Source: Nansenia antarctica (lineage: Eukaryota > Chordata > Actinopteri > Argentiniformes > Microstomatidae). Taken from it: 64,000 nucleotides of DNA. Below, piece by piece: positions 44,238-55,240 of this stretch. Where the stretch lies: positions 15,241,495 through 15,305,494 of the forward strand of contig OZ022342.1 in assembly GCA_963989245.1 (NCBI GenBank), in the 5' to 3' direction. Position numbers and translations under genes: made by a program. The notes below the pieces were generated by a model. It saw nothing but the letters and a program-made list of their open reading frames with translations, was not told where the DNA came from and searched no databases. How positions within the stretch are numbered: position 1 is the stretch's first letter; the number at the start of each line of letters is the position of its first letter.

Positions 44238-45057
44238 ATAGATTTACAATTACATTTTTGGCATTTAGCAGACGCCTTATTCCAAAGCGACTTACAATCA
44301 ATACATTTGAATACTAAGCATGTGAATCAGCATTCCACTATTCGTTGCAGGAAGAGTACTCTAGCTCGGGCCCGGGGCCACTGATAGAAGGAAAAACCTT
44401 CTCCCTATTATCGCCTTCTACTAAAACGTTTTTTTTTTTTTTTACTGGAGAAACTGAGAAACAGTACAAGGGGGGCAGTAGAAGTTCTTAGGGACACAGT
44501 AGAGGGAAAAGCGGGTGTCTTTAGGAGACGTAGTGGTGAGGGTCAGAAGATGTCTCAGGAGGAGCAGTTAAGATGTAACCTGAAGAGATGGGTCTTCAGT
44601 CTACGACGGAAGATGGGTAGTGACTCTGCCGTTCTGACGGCCGTGGGGAGCTCATTCCACCAGCGGGGAGCCAGTGTTGTGAAGAGACGTGATCGGGCAG
44701 CCCGACTGCTGTGTAGAGGAGGTGGGGCCAGTCGGCCAGCCGAGGTGGAGGAACGGAGTGAGCGGGCAGGGGTTTGGGGGGTTACCATTTCCTTCAGGTA
44801 GGCAGGGGCTGTCCCTTTAGCTGCCTGGTATGCAAGCACCAGGGTCTTGAATCTGATGCGAGCTGCTATCGGGAGCCAGTGCAGGGTGCGAAGGAGAGGG
44901 GTGACATGCGAGTATTTGGGGAGGTTGAATACCAGCCGGGCAGCAGCATTCTGGATGAGCTGCAGAGGTCTAATGGCTGAAGCGGGGAGCCCAGCCAGGA
45001 GTACATTGCAGTAATCCAGGCGGGAGATGACCAGTGCCTGGGTCAAGAGTTGTTGTT
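44238..45057 (-). mobile_element. L2-type LINE 3' fragment in the fold-back spacer
   Basis: The 3' tail TTTAGCAGACGCCTTATTCC is at the left. The minus strand keeps one frame open over about 170 codons: LTQALVISRLDYCNVLLAGL, NAAARLVFNLPKYSHVTPLL, TLHWLPIAARIRFKTLVLAY, SRLFTTLAPRWWNELPTAVR, FRRRLKTHLFRL. It is 5'-truncated exactly where the right arm begins. Confidence 0.9.
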
Positions 45058-45816
45058 GATAGTGCCTCTCTGCTGGGCTGTGTGAGTAGCTCAAGCAGCC
45101 TGGTTCTATTGTTCCACATGTAGTGAGGCCTATGACTAAGAGTCCATGCCCATCATAGTGCCTCTCTGCTGGTGCTGTCTAATGTTGTCTAATGTTACCT
45201 GTTACCTCCAAACTTCCTCACTTTGAATGCCAACCACCAATGGGGGTGGGGGGGGTTTGGGGGTTGCACCAGGAAGTGCTCTTGGTGACAAATAAATGCT
45301 TGCAATCAACTCAGAATCATGAAAAATGCCTAGTTTGACCCCTCAAAAGTTACTAAAGTCCAATTTAAGCATTTTCGAATTTTCGAAAATCGGTTATCAG
45401 TACCCCAACTTTGAGCAGTTTTTTATGAGGTTTCCCACAGGAGTTGAATTTCAACCTTTTAGGACATGTTATTACACACCTTTAGAAACACATTGGTGAA
45501 GAAATTTCTTGGTAACGATTTACTTCGCAGATTGGTCAAATATCTGGTAAAATGCCCTTACTATTAAAACATGTAACGTTAGATATATATCGTTATACAG
45601 GGAGCGATGTATTTCTACGGAAAGGCTGATAGATTGTAGAATCTTCTTGTCGGTAAAACGATGGAATCAATCTATTGAGGATTGTGATCTTAAATGCGTT
45701 GTCATCTCATGGTGCACAGCAATGACAGCATACACGATTTGACAAGGAAATAGAATGTTCAACACGGGTTGGAATCTCTGTACTTGATTTATTAAGACAG
45801 TCAGCGAATGGTTCAT

Positions 45817-46287
45817 TCAGCACAGTACCACAGCATCGGCATTCAACGACATCATTATACAGACAGGCTGATAGATACGAGTGCAGCGCTGTCTGGGGCT
45901 CCAATCTCCGCGTTTATAGATCGATATAAATAGATCAACATAATGCAGCACTATCATGCACAGATCAGCCTTAAAACATGTAACGTTAGATATATAACGG
46001 AGCGATGTATTTCTACGGAAAAGGCTGACTGACGCGGGCATTTGAATGGAATTCCGGGGTAGAAATAGCGGCTGGGTGAACTCCCGGTTCATCGAGTTTA
46101 CGGTTAAAACTAGCATAACTTCTCGGGGTGTCAGCGCGGTGGTTAAGGGCTCAAAATGACCGTAGACAGATGGTGAAGTTAGCAAAGTGTGTACCACCTC
46201 CACAGCCGGTGTTATTCGCGGACAAAGACGGTGCATAATAGCGATTTTTGTGTTGTGCTTGTTGTAAATAAAAGTTATATGATTCAT
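45817..46287 (-). CDS. Hypothetical ORF in right arm, 156 codons (doubtful)
   Basis: Inverted counterpart of 42347-42817 with the same predicted protein. See that entry for why coding status is uncertain. Confidence 0.2.
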   Translation of the reverse strand: MNHITFIYNKHNTKIAIMHRLCPRITPAVEVVHTLLTSPSVYGHFEPLTTALTPREVMLVLTVNSMNREFTQPLFLPRNSIQMPASVSLFRRNTSLRYISNVTCFKADLCMIVLHYVDLFISIYKRGDWSPRQRCTRIYQPVCIMMSLNADAVVLC

Positions 46288-47336
46288 TGAAATGACATTA
46301 AACTAAGATAATACGATGGTCAGCATAATTTTTCGAATCTTTATTAATAAGCTATTACAGAAACTGTCGTCATCGTTGGCATCGCGAATCCTATGGCCGG
46401 AAAGGGCAGAACCTATGGGCGGATACTAATTTGCATTGTATTCCATTCCGATGTAGGTGCCAAAATACCTACATCGGAATGGAATACAATGCAAATTAGA
46501 TCGGATTTACATAGGATATCGAAAAGCAATGCAAATGAGTAACCGGATATCGAAAAGCAATGCAAATGAGTACCCAGAACCTATGGGCGGATACTAATTT
46601 GCATATGGGCGGATACTAATTTGCATTGTATTTGCAGCATTGTATTTGCAAGTGCCATAATACCTACAGCGCTCAAATGTAATACACATGCAGAATGGAA
46701 TACACTCGTGACTAAATACAATACACATGCTAGAATGGAATACGCTGCGCTCAAATGTAATACACATTGCTTTTATTTTGGCACAAACATTCCGTATTTT
46801 TGCATTGTATTTGGTGTTACACGTGTATTCCATTCCGATGTGTGTATTGCATTCCGATGTTTGTATTGTATTTAAATCAGGCATGATACACCCTCCATAC
46901 ATTTGCACGACTTGAGAATTGCAGACGGACAGCAGTCAGGGAAAAACCTTCCGCTGGGCAAAAGCTACCGGGGGTGCGGCCTAACGCGTCACGACCAGCT
47001 GGCACGCGCAAGCGTCACGACCAGCTGGCGAGTGTTTTTGAAACCTCCGTTTTGGCCGCCATTAGCGAAAAGCTTTAATTTGCCTCTACAAGTGTTAATA
47101 TGTCATTTTATGAAGTTTTAATATGTTTTCAGGCGAGAAAGTAACCATATATATTCACAAAATGTATCCGGTTTATCAAAATAACCCGTTTATATAAAGA
47201 AAGAAACGGAGGTCTGATCAGCAGATCATTTCTCATAAAGTTGCAAACGCAACTCAGCAATTCAACTTAATAAAAATAATGCGCGTTTCGTTCAAGATCC
47301 ATTAGAGTAGGACATGTACAGTTATGATAAGTACAG

Positions 47337-47659
47337 TCATATGTAACTTTTGGACTAGTATAGTAGTTGATATTGTAATAAAACGTGCCAATGTCAGACG
47401 ATGAACAAACACACCACGAGTCCACACTGATTCAGAAAACAGAATAAACTTTATACATAAATACACAACACTTCAGGGGGATAACGTTTGCAAAAGAACT
47501 GTACAGGTTACAATCAGGTATATAATAATAGTTAGGGAGTAACATATCATTCACAAATTCAACAATAATAGAACCAGTATACGTATGTTACACAGTCAAC
47601 TGTTAAGTGGGACAATGACAATCAACGGCCTAATCTCATCTTAAACCTCACCAAAACTC
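47337..47659. other. Inner spacer of the second fold-back structure
   Basis: AT-rich, with an AATAAA-rich part near 47380-47450. No gene is seen. Confidence 0.4.
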
Positions 47660-47810
47660 TCAGGGTGGGTGTAGGATGGAGAGAGGAGAAGGCAGGGTAG
47701 GTGTAGGATGGAGAGAGGAGAAGGCAGGGTGGGTGTAGGATGGAGAGAGAGAGAGGAGAAGGCAGGGTGGGTGTAGGATGGAGAGAGAGGAGAAGACAGG
47801 GTGGGTGTAG
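47660..47810. repeat. Minisatellite, ~4-5 copies of 31-35 bp
   Basis: GGGTGGGTGTAGGATGGAGA plus a variable GAGA tract and AGGCA repeat several times. Confidence 0.85.
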
Positions 47811-48541
47811 TAAACACTATGTAAACACTTTGTTTGTGGACAGGTGGTAATGTAAATCTGGGTTGTTTTCAGCCAGAAAAGAAAGAAGCTCAACGTAGTT
47901 TCCTCTGTTTGTGGACTTGGCGCTTTCATTGTGTCCCCTAAATGAAAGTTATTGTTTACCCAAAAACAGGACACAATCGATCAGTATTATCGATCAGTCA
48001 ACGAAAGCTTTCGTTGTGATGCTCCGTTTCCCTGCGCACTTTCAAAAGTTTCACATCTACCGGCATAGTTCCGCATCTCAATAGTGAATATCAATAGTGC
48101 GTATCAATAGTGCGTAGCAATAGTGCGTATCCAATCAAAAGACGTGCTGGGTGCTGACATCATTGAGCCTTACAGCAGGCGCCGTTGTTGCTTTTGCTCG
48201 CATCTACGTAGGTTTACTAGGTACGCCACAGGTTTTCTCGTTCCAACGTTAAGTTACAGGTCGGATTCGCAGCACCGTTTAATGTGAAGGCGGGCAGATT
48301 TTTGAGCCCCCTAGCAACACATTTTGATTGGATAAAAGCTCTAACATAAAGGCCAGCCCTCCAAATCTCAATCGGAGACTGGAAGCAGCGCAACCAAGAG
48401 GAAAGCTATGAAATGAAGAGAATAGACTATGGGGAATCATTAATACATATTTGTGGAAAATATATATTAAAATAAAATGTATATTCTGATGATGTTTAGG
48501 CCAGCAGAGAAGGCCTTGCTGGCCCTGACGGCACACCACTG
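47811..48541 (-). mobile_element. Partial hAT copy (family of 39010-40105)
   Basis: Matches the right two-thirds of the nested hAT, including the N-terminal transposase residues (SCFWVNNNFHLGDTMKAPSP) and the terminus GACGGCACACCACTG at 48541. The left hAT end is missing; the minisatellite takes its place. The right arm of the fold-back structure begins at the very next base. Confidence 0.85.
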
Positions 48542-49119
48542 CTGTACTTATCATAACTGTACATGTCCTACTCTAATGGATCTTGAACGAAACGCGCATT
48601 ATTTTTATTAAGTTGAATTGCTGAGTTGCGTTTGCAACTTTATGAGAAATGATCTGCTGATCAGACCTCCGTTTCTTTCTTTATATAAACGGGTTATTTT
48701 GATAAACCGGATACATTTTGTGAATATATATGGTTACTTTCTCGCCTGAAAACATATTAAAACTTCATAAAATGACATATTAGGATGCTTAGTCCAGGGC
48801 TCAAGTTGCGTTTGCAACTTTATGAGAAATGATCTGCTGATCAGACCTCCGTTTCTTTCTTTATATAAACGGGTTATTTTGATAAACCGGATACATTTTG
48901 TGAATATATATGGTTACTTTCTCGCCTGAAAACATATTAAAACTTAAAATGACATATTAACACTTGTAGAGGCAAATTAAAGCTTTTCGCTAATGGCGGC
49001 CAAAACGGAGGTTTCAAAAACACTCGCCAGCTGGTCGTGACGCGTGCGCGTGCCAGCTGGTCGTGACGCGTTAGGCCGCACCCCCGGTAGCTTTTGCCCA
49101 GCGGAAGGTTTTTCCCTGA

Positions 49120-49185
49120 CACAGCCATACCAGACTGTGTCACATATACTTGGCCAATGAAAGAATTCTGATTCTGATTCTAAAA
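49120..49185 (+). mobile_element. Short LINE 3' tail with (TTCTGA)n
   Basis: CAGACTGTGTCACATATACT, TGGCCAATGAAAG and ATTCTGATTCTGATTCT form the extreme 3' end of a fish LINE, without coding sequence. Confidence 0.65.
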
Positions 49186-50960
49186 AAGTTTCACAACATT
49201 GTTATGTATAATCTATTTCAGCATTTTTTTTTTTTGCCTTTCTTTCACGGTTGCACGATTGCCCCTATTTGTTCCATTGTAGCCGGATGAGGGTAACAAT
49301 GGTGTCGGTAAGTTTCTCAAAACCAAGCCAAAACCAAAAATGTGTTTGTACCCTTCTGGATATTCTAAAGTTATTCTCAGTACCTTTTGGGATTCCACTG
49401 ATGCAACTACTTCATAGATAAACATGTTTATCAGAGGTCATGTATGTATTTCCATCCCCTTGAAAGCAATTAAAACCACTCACTGATGAGACCTAAAGGA
49501 CACTGAGACGAAATTGAGCCCTCTGTGGAAAGTGCCTGGAGATGAGGACAGAGCTGCAATGATCTCCCGTCAGAAAACACTGATGGAACTCTGATGAAAT
49601 TATGTTCAAGGAGTCATGCCCTCTGTGCCCATCAACATTGGCAATTGATCAAATCAAGGGGGTAAAAACTATATTGTGTGCCAGATTTATAACCTCTTCA
49701 CAAACGTTACAGTATGTATGTTTTCCATTTTCAGATATCTGAGTGCAACATTCATCAGATGTCTTTGTATGGTCTTTGTATCTAGTCAAACAATAGCCCT
49801 TAATCCATCCCATAGTTTTAGTCTTTGTTCATAATCTATAATCCAGCTATGTTCATTATCAACATATCATACAGCCTTTGAACCATCTCAGTCCTCAAAA
49901 GACTGGCTGTGTGTTTCCTTAAGGTGTTTCTTTTCATCGGTTATAGAACAGGCAAGACAGACTTTCTTTTCAGTTATGGCCCACATGGAGATTAAAAGTA
50001 AATCTGTTTTCAATAAAATAATCTGTGTAGCGATGAACATTGTGACATTATTATTAAATGTATTTTGTACAAGACAAACCTATTCAGCCCAAGCCTACCT
50101 TGTAGCAACTAATAATGTAATAACTGGCAATAATGTAATAGTACTGCTAATAGGCTAATGTAATAGAAATGCTGAGCGAATAATGTATGATGAAGCACTA
50201 TCCAATGAATTTGGAGGCATTTGCTTGTACTCGAAAAGACAAGATGCTTCTGTACACTTCAAAATAACATAATCAATTGTTGTAACATCATAAATTAAGA
50301 CATGTTAGCCAGTTCTAGTGTCAGCTATACTGTATGCCCTAACATTAGCACCCCCTCCACCATGTTTTACAAATGAGGTATGCTGTAAATCTTGGGCAGA
50401 TAATTGCAATAACACTTGCAATCACTCTGGTACATGTTGGGCGATACCGCTGACCTCTACCTCAGCAGCGCGTGTGTGTGCGGTGCTGCTGTGGCTCTCA
50501 TTCTTGTGGTATCCATAAAGACAGCATTTCTGCTGCGGAGTTGCTACTGCCAGCCCTATCTTTGTACAGTGAGTTTGCCATCAATAATATAATCATTAAT
50601 AATAATGTCATTTCACTTAATTATAAATTGTTCTGGGTTCAGTCTCTGCTGTCATCCATTCTTAATAAGCGGTTCAAAAAGTGAAACATTATAAGCAGAA
50701 AGCAGTCATGTCTTTTTGTTTACCCTTATTCAGAGCGAGGGAGAGAGAGGGAGAGAGAGAAAGATCACCGGAAAAATACTGCCTTCACTTGATGTTCTTT
50801 TAAGTTATTAACATACATGGGGTTTCTGCTATGACTACCGTATACATAGTATACCATAGTATACCTACTCACATTTCTGGGTGCCTATCACTTTAAGACT
50901 CACATTCTCTGGTTAAAGTAAATGACCCTGCTAGCTTTGTATTGCGTGTAAAAAGAGTGA
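49186..50960. other. 1.8 kb without recognised genes
   Basis: Reading both strands gave no protein family. A (GA)n tract lies near 50736-50764 and short TAATAATGTAAT repeats near 50110-50165. Confidence 0.4.
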
Positions 50961-50967
50961 GAATGTG

Positions 50968-51065
50968 GCCTGGGGTGGTCCAGTGGTCTAGCACTTATTA
51001 TTATTAGCTATTTTATGGGTTTGAATCCGGCCCATGCCCTGCTGACATGCCCTTTCTGCCTTCTT
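50968..51065 (+). mobile_element. tRNA-like SINE fragment
   Basis: GGGGTGGTCCAGTGGTCTAG (A-box-like) and GGGTTTGAATCCGG (B-box) stand about 45 bp apart, as in a tRNA-derived SINE head. No body is recognised. Confidence 0.5.
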
Positions 51066-51149
51066 CTCCTTACTTACCGTTTGCGATGGTGAAGGTTTCA
51101 GAACCGTGGTCTGCCCGTTAGCAGCGCCAGCTGTCCTTCATCTCGGAGT

Positions 51150-52260
51150 GTACCACAGACATTCAACATGTTATGGGGAAGGACAACCGGGTTGCTGATT
51201 GCCTCTCCCAGGCGGTCGCCGGTGTGGTTCACCTGGGCATTGACCACGCCCACATGGCAGGCGATCAGGCCTCTGACCAATACGCTCAGGCCCTGGAGGC
51301 AACAGGTTTTCGATGCTATTCATGGCCTATCCCACCCAGGGAGGAAGCCATCTCAAAAACTGGTGGCAGCTAAATTTGTCCGGCACGGGCTAAGAAAGGA
51401 CATTCGGAAGTGGGCCCCACTGGCAAATTTTTCAGTGCCGGAGAGGTGGTTTGATCATGTCAATGTGGACCTGGTGGGGCCTTGCCACCTCCTCATGGGT
51501 TTACCTACCTCCTCACAATGGTCGACAGAGCCACACGGTGGCCGGAAGCCGTTCCACTGTCATCTACCACGGCCGCTGAGGTGGCTCGTGCGTTCATTGG
51601 CACTTGGGTCGCCCAGTTTGGCGCTCCATCAGACGTCTCCTCCAACCGGGGGCCACAGTTTACGTCTGAGCTCTGGAGTGCGGTTGCCGGAGGCCTGGGG
51701 ATGAAGCTACACCGCACCACTGCATATCACCCACAGGCCAACGGGTTGTGTGAGCGGTTTCATCGCTCTATGACAGCTGCACTTAAAGACAGTAGTTGGG
51801 TTGACAGGCTCCCGTGGGTCATGTTGGGCCTCAGGACCGCCCCTAAAGAGGATCTCCAGTCATCATCTGCCGAGCTGGTTTACGGATAGCCACTACGGGT
51901 TCCTGGGGATTTCGTCCCTAACGCCAAGATCCCTTGGTCGGCGGTCAAACAGTGAGCCATGCTCACAGCATGGGCTAACCCAGTCATATGTGCCACCCTG
52001 CCTGCGGACGGCGGAGTATGTGTTAATCTGCCATGACGCCCACCAAGGACCATTTCAACCACCCTATGATGGTCCATTTCGCGTCCTCGGCCCCCGAGGC
52101 GGGGCCACCCTTCAGCTTTGCCCCCACGCCACCACAAAGCCTCTAAAAAGCCACCTGCTGTCCCTCCTAAGCATGCCCCTGTTGAACTTTCAGTCCCCGC
52201 TCCGGTTTTACGGAGCCATTTTGGACGGGTGATCCAGGCCTCGCTATGGTGACTGTTGTT
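51150..52260 (+). pseudogene. Gypsy pol remnant (RNase H end and integrase), inactive
   Basis: Plus-strand pieces in order: MGKDNRVADCLSQAV (end of RNase H), FDAIHGLSHPGRK, KLVAAKFVRHGLRKDIRKWA (integrase zinc region, partly deleted), FDHVNVDLVGP (first catalytic Asp), YLLTMVDRATRWPEAVPLSS, VSSNRGPQFTSELW (family SDRGPQFT; the second catalytic Asp is Asn here), HRTTAYHPQANGLCERFHRS (Glu present), LPWVMLGLRTAPKED. Frameshifts occur near 51330, 51480 and 51880. It is a different Gypsy family from the one at 23.4-27.5 kb. Confidence 0.88.
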
Positions 52261-52287
52261 AGATATGATGAATTCAGCGGGGAGGTC

Positions 52288-52520
52288 TGTAGCGGACACT
52301 ACTGAGGGGCATGACGTACATAATTCACCTGTGTGTTTCGGTTGTGGGAAACTGTGTGTGGGCACTTTAGTGCCAGTCACTGGGGTGTATAAGGGTTATA
52401 GGTAACATATAAGGAAGTGTTGTTGTTTGCTATTCATGTCAACAGTGAAATAAATGCTGACACTGTGGGCTTTAAACTGGTACCAAGTCTCCGCTTCGTT
52501 TGTACGCTCCAACTCCTACA
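52288..52520 (+). mobile_element. 3' LTR of the 51-kb Gypsy element, 233 bp
   Basis: Begins TGTAGCGGACACTACTGAGG right after a purine tract (GCGGGGAGG), contains AATAAATGC as a polyadenylation signal, and ends CCAACTCCTACA (TGTAG/CTACA inverted ends). The 5' LTR is not in the window. Confidence 0.8.
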
Positions 52521-52584
52521 GTGATATCGTAGGTTCTAAAATGTAAGAGAAGTGTGACTACTGATACACAGATCAGTGCAGATC

Positions 52585-52985
52585 AGAACAATGATCTTAC
52601 TTAATCCTCTTCGTTCCTTGAGGAACATAAGGCTGCGACTATCTGCCTCCATCTGGTCCTATCCTTTGCAGCGTGTTGTGCCTCACCCCAGGTCAGGTTC
52701 GTAGTTTTCAGCTCTGAGGTCACAATTCTCTTCTAGGTTGTTTTTGGCCTCCCTTGTTTCATCTTTCCAGGTGGGGTCCATCTCAAGGCCACTTTGGGAA
52801 TGCAGGTCTGATCCATTCTGAGGACGTGTCCTAGCCATTGGAGTCGGCGTTGTATAATCTCCAGCATCACATTGCAACAGCTTGTGTTTTTGTAAAGGTC
52901 CTCATTTGAAATCCTTTCTGGACAGAAGATTCGACATATCCTCCGGAGACATCCATTGTGGAATGCATTAATCTTCTGCCCCCAC
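52585..52985 (-). mobile_element. RTE-like LINE C-terminal fragment in the OR5 leader
   Basis: The minus strand encodes KINAFHNGCLRRICRIFCPE, RISNEDLYKNTSC, EIIQRRLQWLGHVLRMDQT, PKVALRWTPPGKMKQGRPKT. It lies between GATACACAG and CCCCCACTGATCTAT, which are nearly adjacent in the OR6 leader (59006-59040), so it inserted after OR5 and OR6 diverged. Confidence 0.85.
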
Positions 52986-53491
52986 TGATCTATATATACA
53001 TTTAATTGCTCCCCAGACGGTGAAACATGACATAGAACTGACAGTCCTTTCACTGACTTGAGTGCTCCCAAAAGATTAAGATAAGACCACATGACATGAT
53101 TTCAGAGGAGATCAGAGATAAAGAGTTCAGAACTCTGCAGTCCAGGTCATGCCATCGACGGGGAGACATCACACAAAGGTAAAGACATTTTCTAATCACA
53201 ATGTGTGTTCATAATATCATGCTGCATGGTAGAAGTGGTATGTGTCAAGTAACACATATCATACTTTACTTATTATACGTATAGTGTAAGTACTGTAAAT
53301 GATGATGCCCTTTATTTAATCTGTAAGGATATTTATGTTTTGGCATCATCCAGCATGGCAATTACAAAACTAACTAAAATGTCAAGATTTGTGCTGATAC
53401 ATATCTGATTTCAGGTAAACCAAATGCTAGGGGACTTACACCCATTCATTGTATTGTTCTCTTACAGTATCTGAAGAAATAAGCACCAATT
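52986..53491 (+). promoter_or_regulatory. OR5 promoter-proximal block and 5'UTR intron
   Basis: TAATTG at 53003-53008, TCCCCAG directly after. Intron 53179-53467 (289 bp) with GTAAAG donor and CTTACAG acceptor. The intron is of the OR5/OR6 type, with GTGTCAAGTAACACATATCA. Confidence 0.6.
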
Positions 53492-54433
53492 ATGGAAAAT
53501 TCATCAGTAGTGACATCCATCATATTGTCTAAATACTACGGAATGGAACATCTTAAGTACATGTACTTCAGCATTTTCCTTATTTTGTACATTCTCATTG
53601 TTGCTGAAAATGTCATTCTCATTGGAGTGATCTACACTGAGAAAACATTACATCAGCCAATGTATTTCTTTGTGTGTAATTTGGCAGCAAATGGCCTCTA
53701 TGGGAGCACTGGTCTAATGCCAGCACTACTGAGTCATTTAACCTCCCACACTCATGAGGTGTCTATACCCTTATGTCAAATACAGATCTATTGTTTACAC
53801 ACATTTGCTATTGGTGAATTCACAATTTTAGCAGTGATGAGTTATGATAGGTATGTTGCCATATGCTATCCACTGCAGTATCACATGATGATGTCATTGA
53901 CAAAGGTTTATAAACTCATTGCATTCACCTGGCTTTATCCAATGGTGGTATTTCTCCTGTTTTTCATTATAACTATTCAACTAAGAATTTGTGGCAACAA
54001 TATAGACAGATTATACTGCACAAATCACTCACTTTACTCACTCTCCTGTGCAGATACCTCTATGCTGGCCTTCGTGGGATTACTCTCTCTGTTTTTCTAT
54101 ACTTGTCCACAGCTTGCAATGACCTTTTATTCATATGTACATATCTTAAGAATCTGTGTATTATCTTCGAAAGAATCCAGGATCAAAGCACTGCAAACTT
54201 GCACTCCACACATCTTTGCAGTTATTAACTACGCTATAGGGTGCTTTTATGAAATGTTGCAACGCTCATTCGACACAAGCCATTTACCTTACGCAACTCA
54301 TGTGTTTTTGTCTCTATACTTTTTGATATTCCCTCCTATTCTTAATCCAGCTATCTATGGTATAAGTATTAAAGCCATAAGAGTGCCATTGTTGAAACTT
54401 TGTCATGGTAAGAATAGGGTATTGCAAAAATAA
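53492..54433 (+). CDS. Olfactory receptor OR5, intact, 313 aa
   Basis: Intact class A odorant receptor of the OR1 family but the most diverged member of it. Conserved landmarks: LHQPMY (53-58; Gln for the usual Glu), MSYDRYVAIC, ECL2 cysteines, KALQTCTPH, PPILNPAIY. Differences are spread along the whole protein, including the otherwise uniform N-terminal third (ILSKYYG, ILIVAEN, YFFVCN, STGLMPALLSHLTSHTHEV) and ECL2/TM5 (CGNNIDRLYCTNHSLYSL, MLAFVGLLSLFFYTCPQLAM). It ends LQK, one residue longer than OR1. The start is placed by the splice acceptor at 53467. The ligand is unknown. Confidence 0.95.
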   Translation: MENSSVVTSIILSKYYGMEHLKYMYFSIFLILYILIVAENVILIGVIYTEKTLHQPMYFFVCNLAANGLYGSTGLMPALLSHLTSHTHEVSIPLCQIQIYCLHTFAIGEFTILAVMSYDRYVAICYPLQYHMMMSLTKVYKLIAFTWLYPMVVFLLFFIITIQLRICGNNIDRLYCTNHSLYSLSCADTSMLAFVGLLSLFFYTCPQLAMTFYSYVHILRICVLSSKESRIKALQTCTPHIFAVINYAIGCFYEMLQRSFDTSHLPYATHVFLSLYFLIFPPILNPAIYGISIKAIRVPLLKLCHGKNRVLQK

Positions 54434-54814
54434 TAGCAAAGGCTGTTCCATTGTCCATTGATAAGTTGTGGATAGAATGTTTATTGTGTAGGATATTACA
54501 GGTGAAAATATACAGTAGGTATTTTACCACACAAAATGTACAAAAGTGATTTGAATTGTCAGTGAACAACTTCAAAAGGTTTGTATGTGTTTATGGGTTT
54601 TTATGTGTTTACTCATGATTGATGTGTATGGTACCACACTGCTGAAAATCTCTCTGAAAAAGCAGTTTGTTATGGAGCCATTATATGTTTTGATATTGTG
54701 GATATTAGAATAGCTGAAATGTTTCTCAGCCAATCACAATGTGTGGTCGGATCTTAACCATTGTATAAAATAAAATACTTTTTTTACGGCATTTTTTTCT
54801 GTTCACAATTTGCT
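54434..54814. other. OR5 3' flank
   Basis: Shares CATTGATAAGTTGTGGAT and the GGATATTACAGGTGAAAATA stretch with the flanks of OR6 and OR3. No other gene is seen. Confidence 0.5.
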
Positions 54815-54892
54815 TCTATAATATCATACTGCATGGTATGAGTCACATAATAAATGGCATATTAGACCTACAGGCTAGTTTAGTTAGTTAGT

Positions 54893-55213
54893 CCTCTTCA
54901 CCCCGTTGAGGGGCATAGGGCGTCCACCAGAGCTCTCCATCTCACTCTCTTTTGGGCCTGGGCCTTTGTTTCTTGCCAGCTCACCCCGATGTTCTTCAGG
55001 TCTTGGAGTGTGGAACGTCTCCAGGTGTTTTTCGCCCTTCCAGCTTTCCTCTTCCCCTGCGGGTTGTAGTCCAAGGCCTGTCTAGTGATGTTGTTGGAGT
55101 CCTTCCTAAGGGTGTGCCCTATCCAGCTCCACTTTCTCCTTTTGATGGTGGTAGCTATGCTGTCCTGGTTTGTTATTCTCCACAGCTCTTCATTTGTGAT
55201 TCTGATTACAGGC
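54893..55213 (-). mobile_element. RTE-like LINE C-terminal fragment in the OR relic
   Basis: The minus strand reads a LINE pol end similar in layout to 52585-52985: an ELWRITNQDS segment, KRRKWSWIGHTLRKD, DYNPQGKRKAGRPK, WRRSTLQDLKNIG. Tail TTAGTTAGTTAGTCC at the left. Confidence 0.75.
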
Positions 55214-55240
55214 TAAGTACTGTAAATTATGATGACCATT

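Larger units (their letters stand above)
41896..46899. mobile_element. 5.0-kb fold-back element with arms of 1.65-1.84 kb
   Basis: The outermost sequence TATGGAGGGTGTATCATGCC at 41896 recurs inverted, ending at 46899. Homology of the arms (41896-43541 and 45058-46899) extends without loss over the whole length apart from about 110 bp extra near 46445-46575 and about 40 bp extra near 45625-45665 in the right arm. CATTTG flanks both ends (41890-41895 and 46900-46905), consistent with a 6-bp target-site duplication. The arm starts contain subterminal repeats (AATACAATGCAAATTAGTAT, CGGAATGGAATACAC). No transposase was recognised; the superfamily is unknown. Confidence 0.75.
46936..49119. mobile_element. 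Second fold-back structure, 2.2 kb, only 30 bp from the first
   Basis: TCAGGGAAAAACCTTCCGCT at 46936 recurs inverted, ending at 49119. The left arm is 46936-47336 and the right arm 48542-49119. The right arm contains an internal duplication (48615-48780 repeated at 48804-48960) joined by a short non-homologous link near 48782-48803. No clear TSD: the left flank ACAGCAG and right flank CACAGCC are only partly alike. Confidence 0.7.

Noticed and set aside
46936..49119. Standard DNA transposon with 8-bp TSD for the second fold-back structure
   Set aside because: The flanks share only ACAGC out of register; no convincing duplication could be read.
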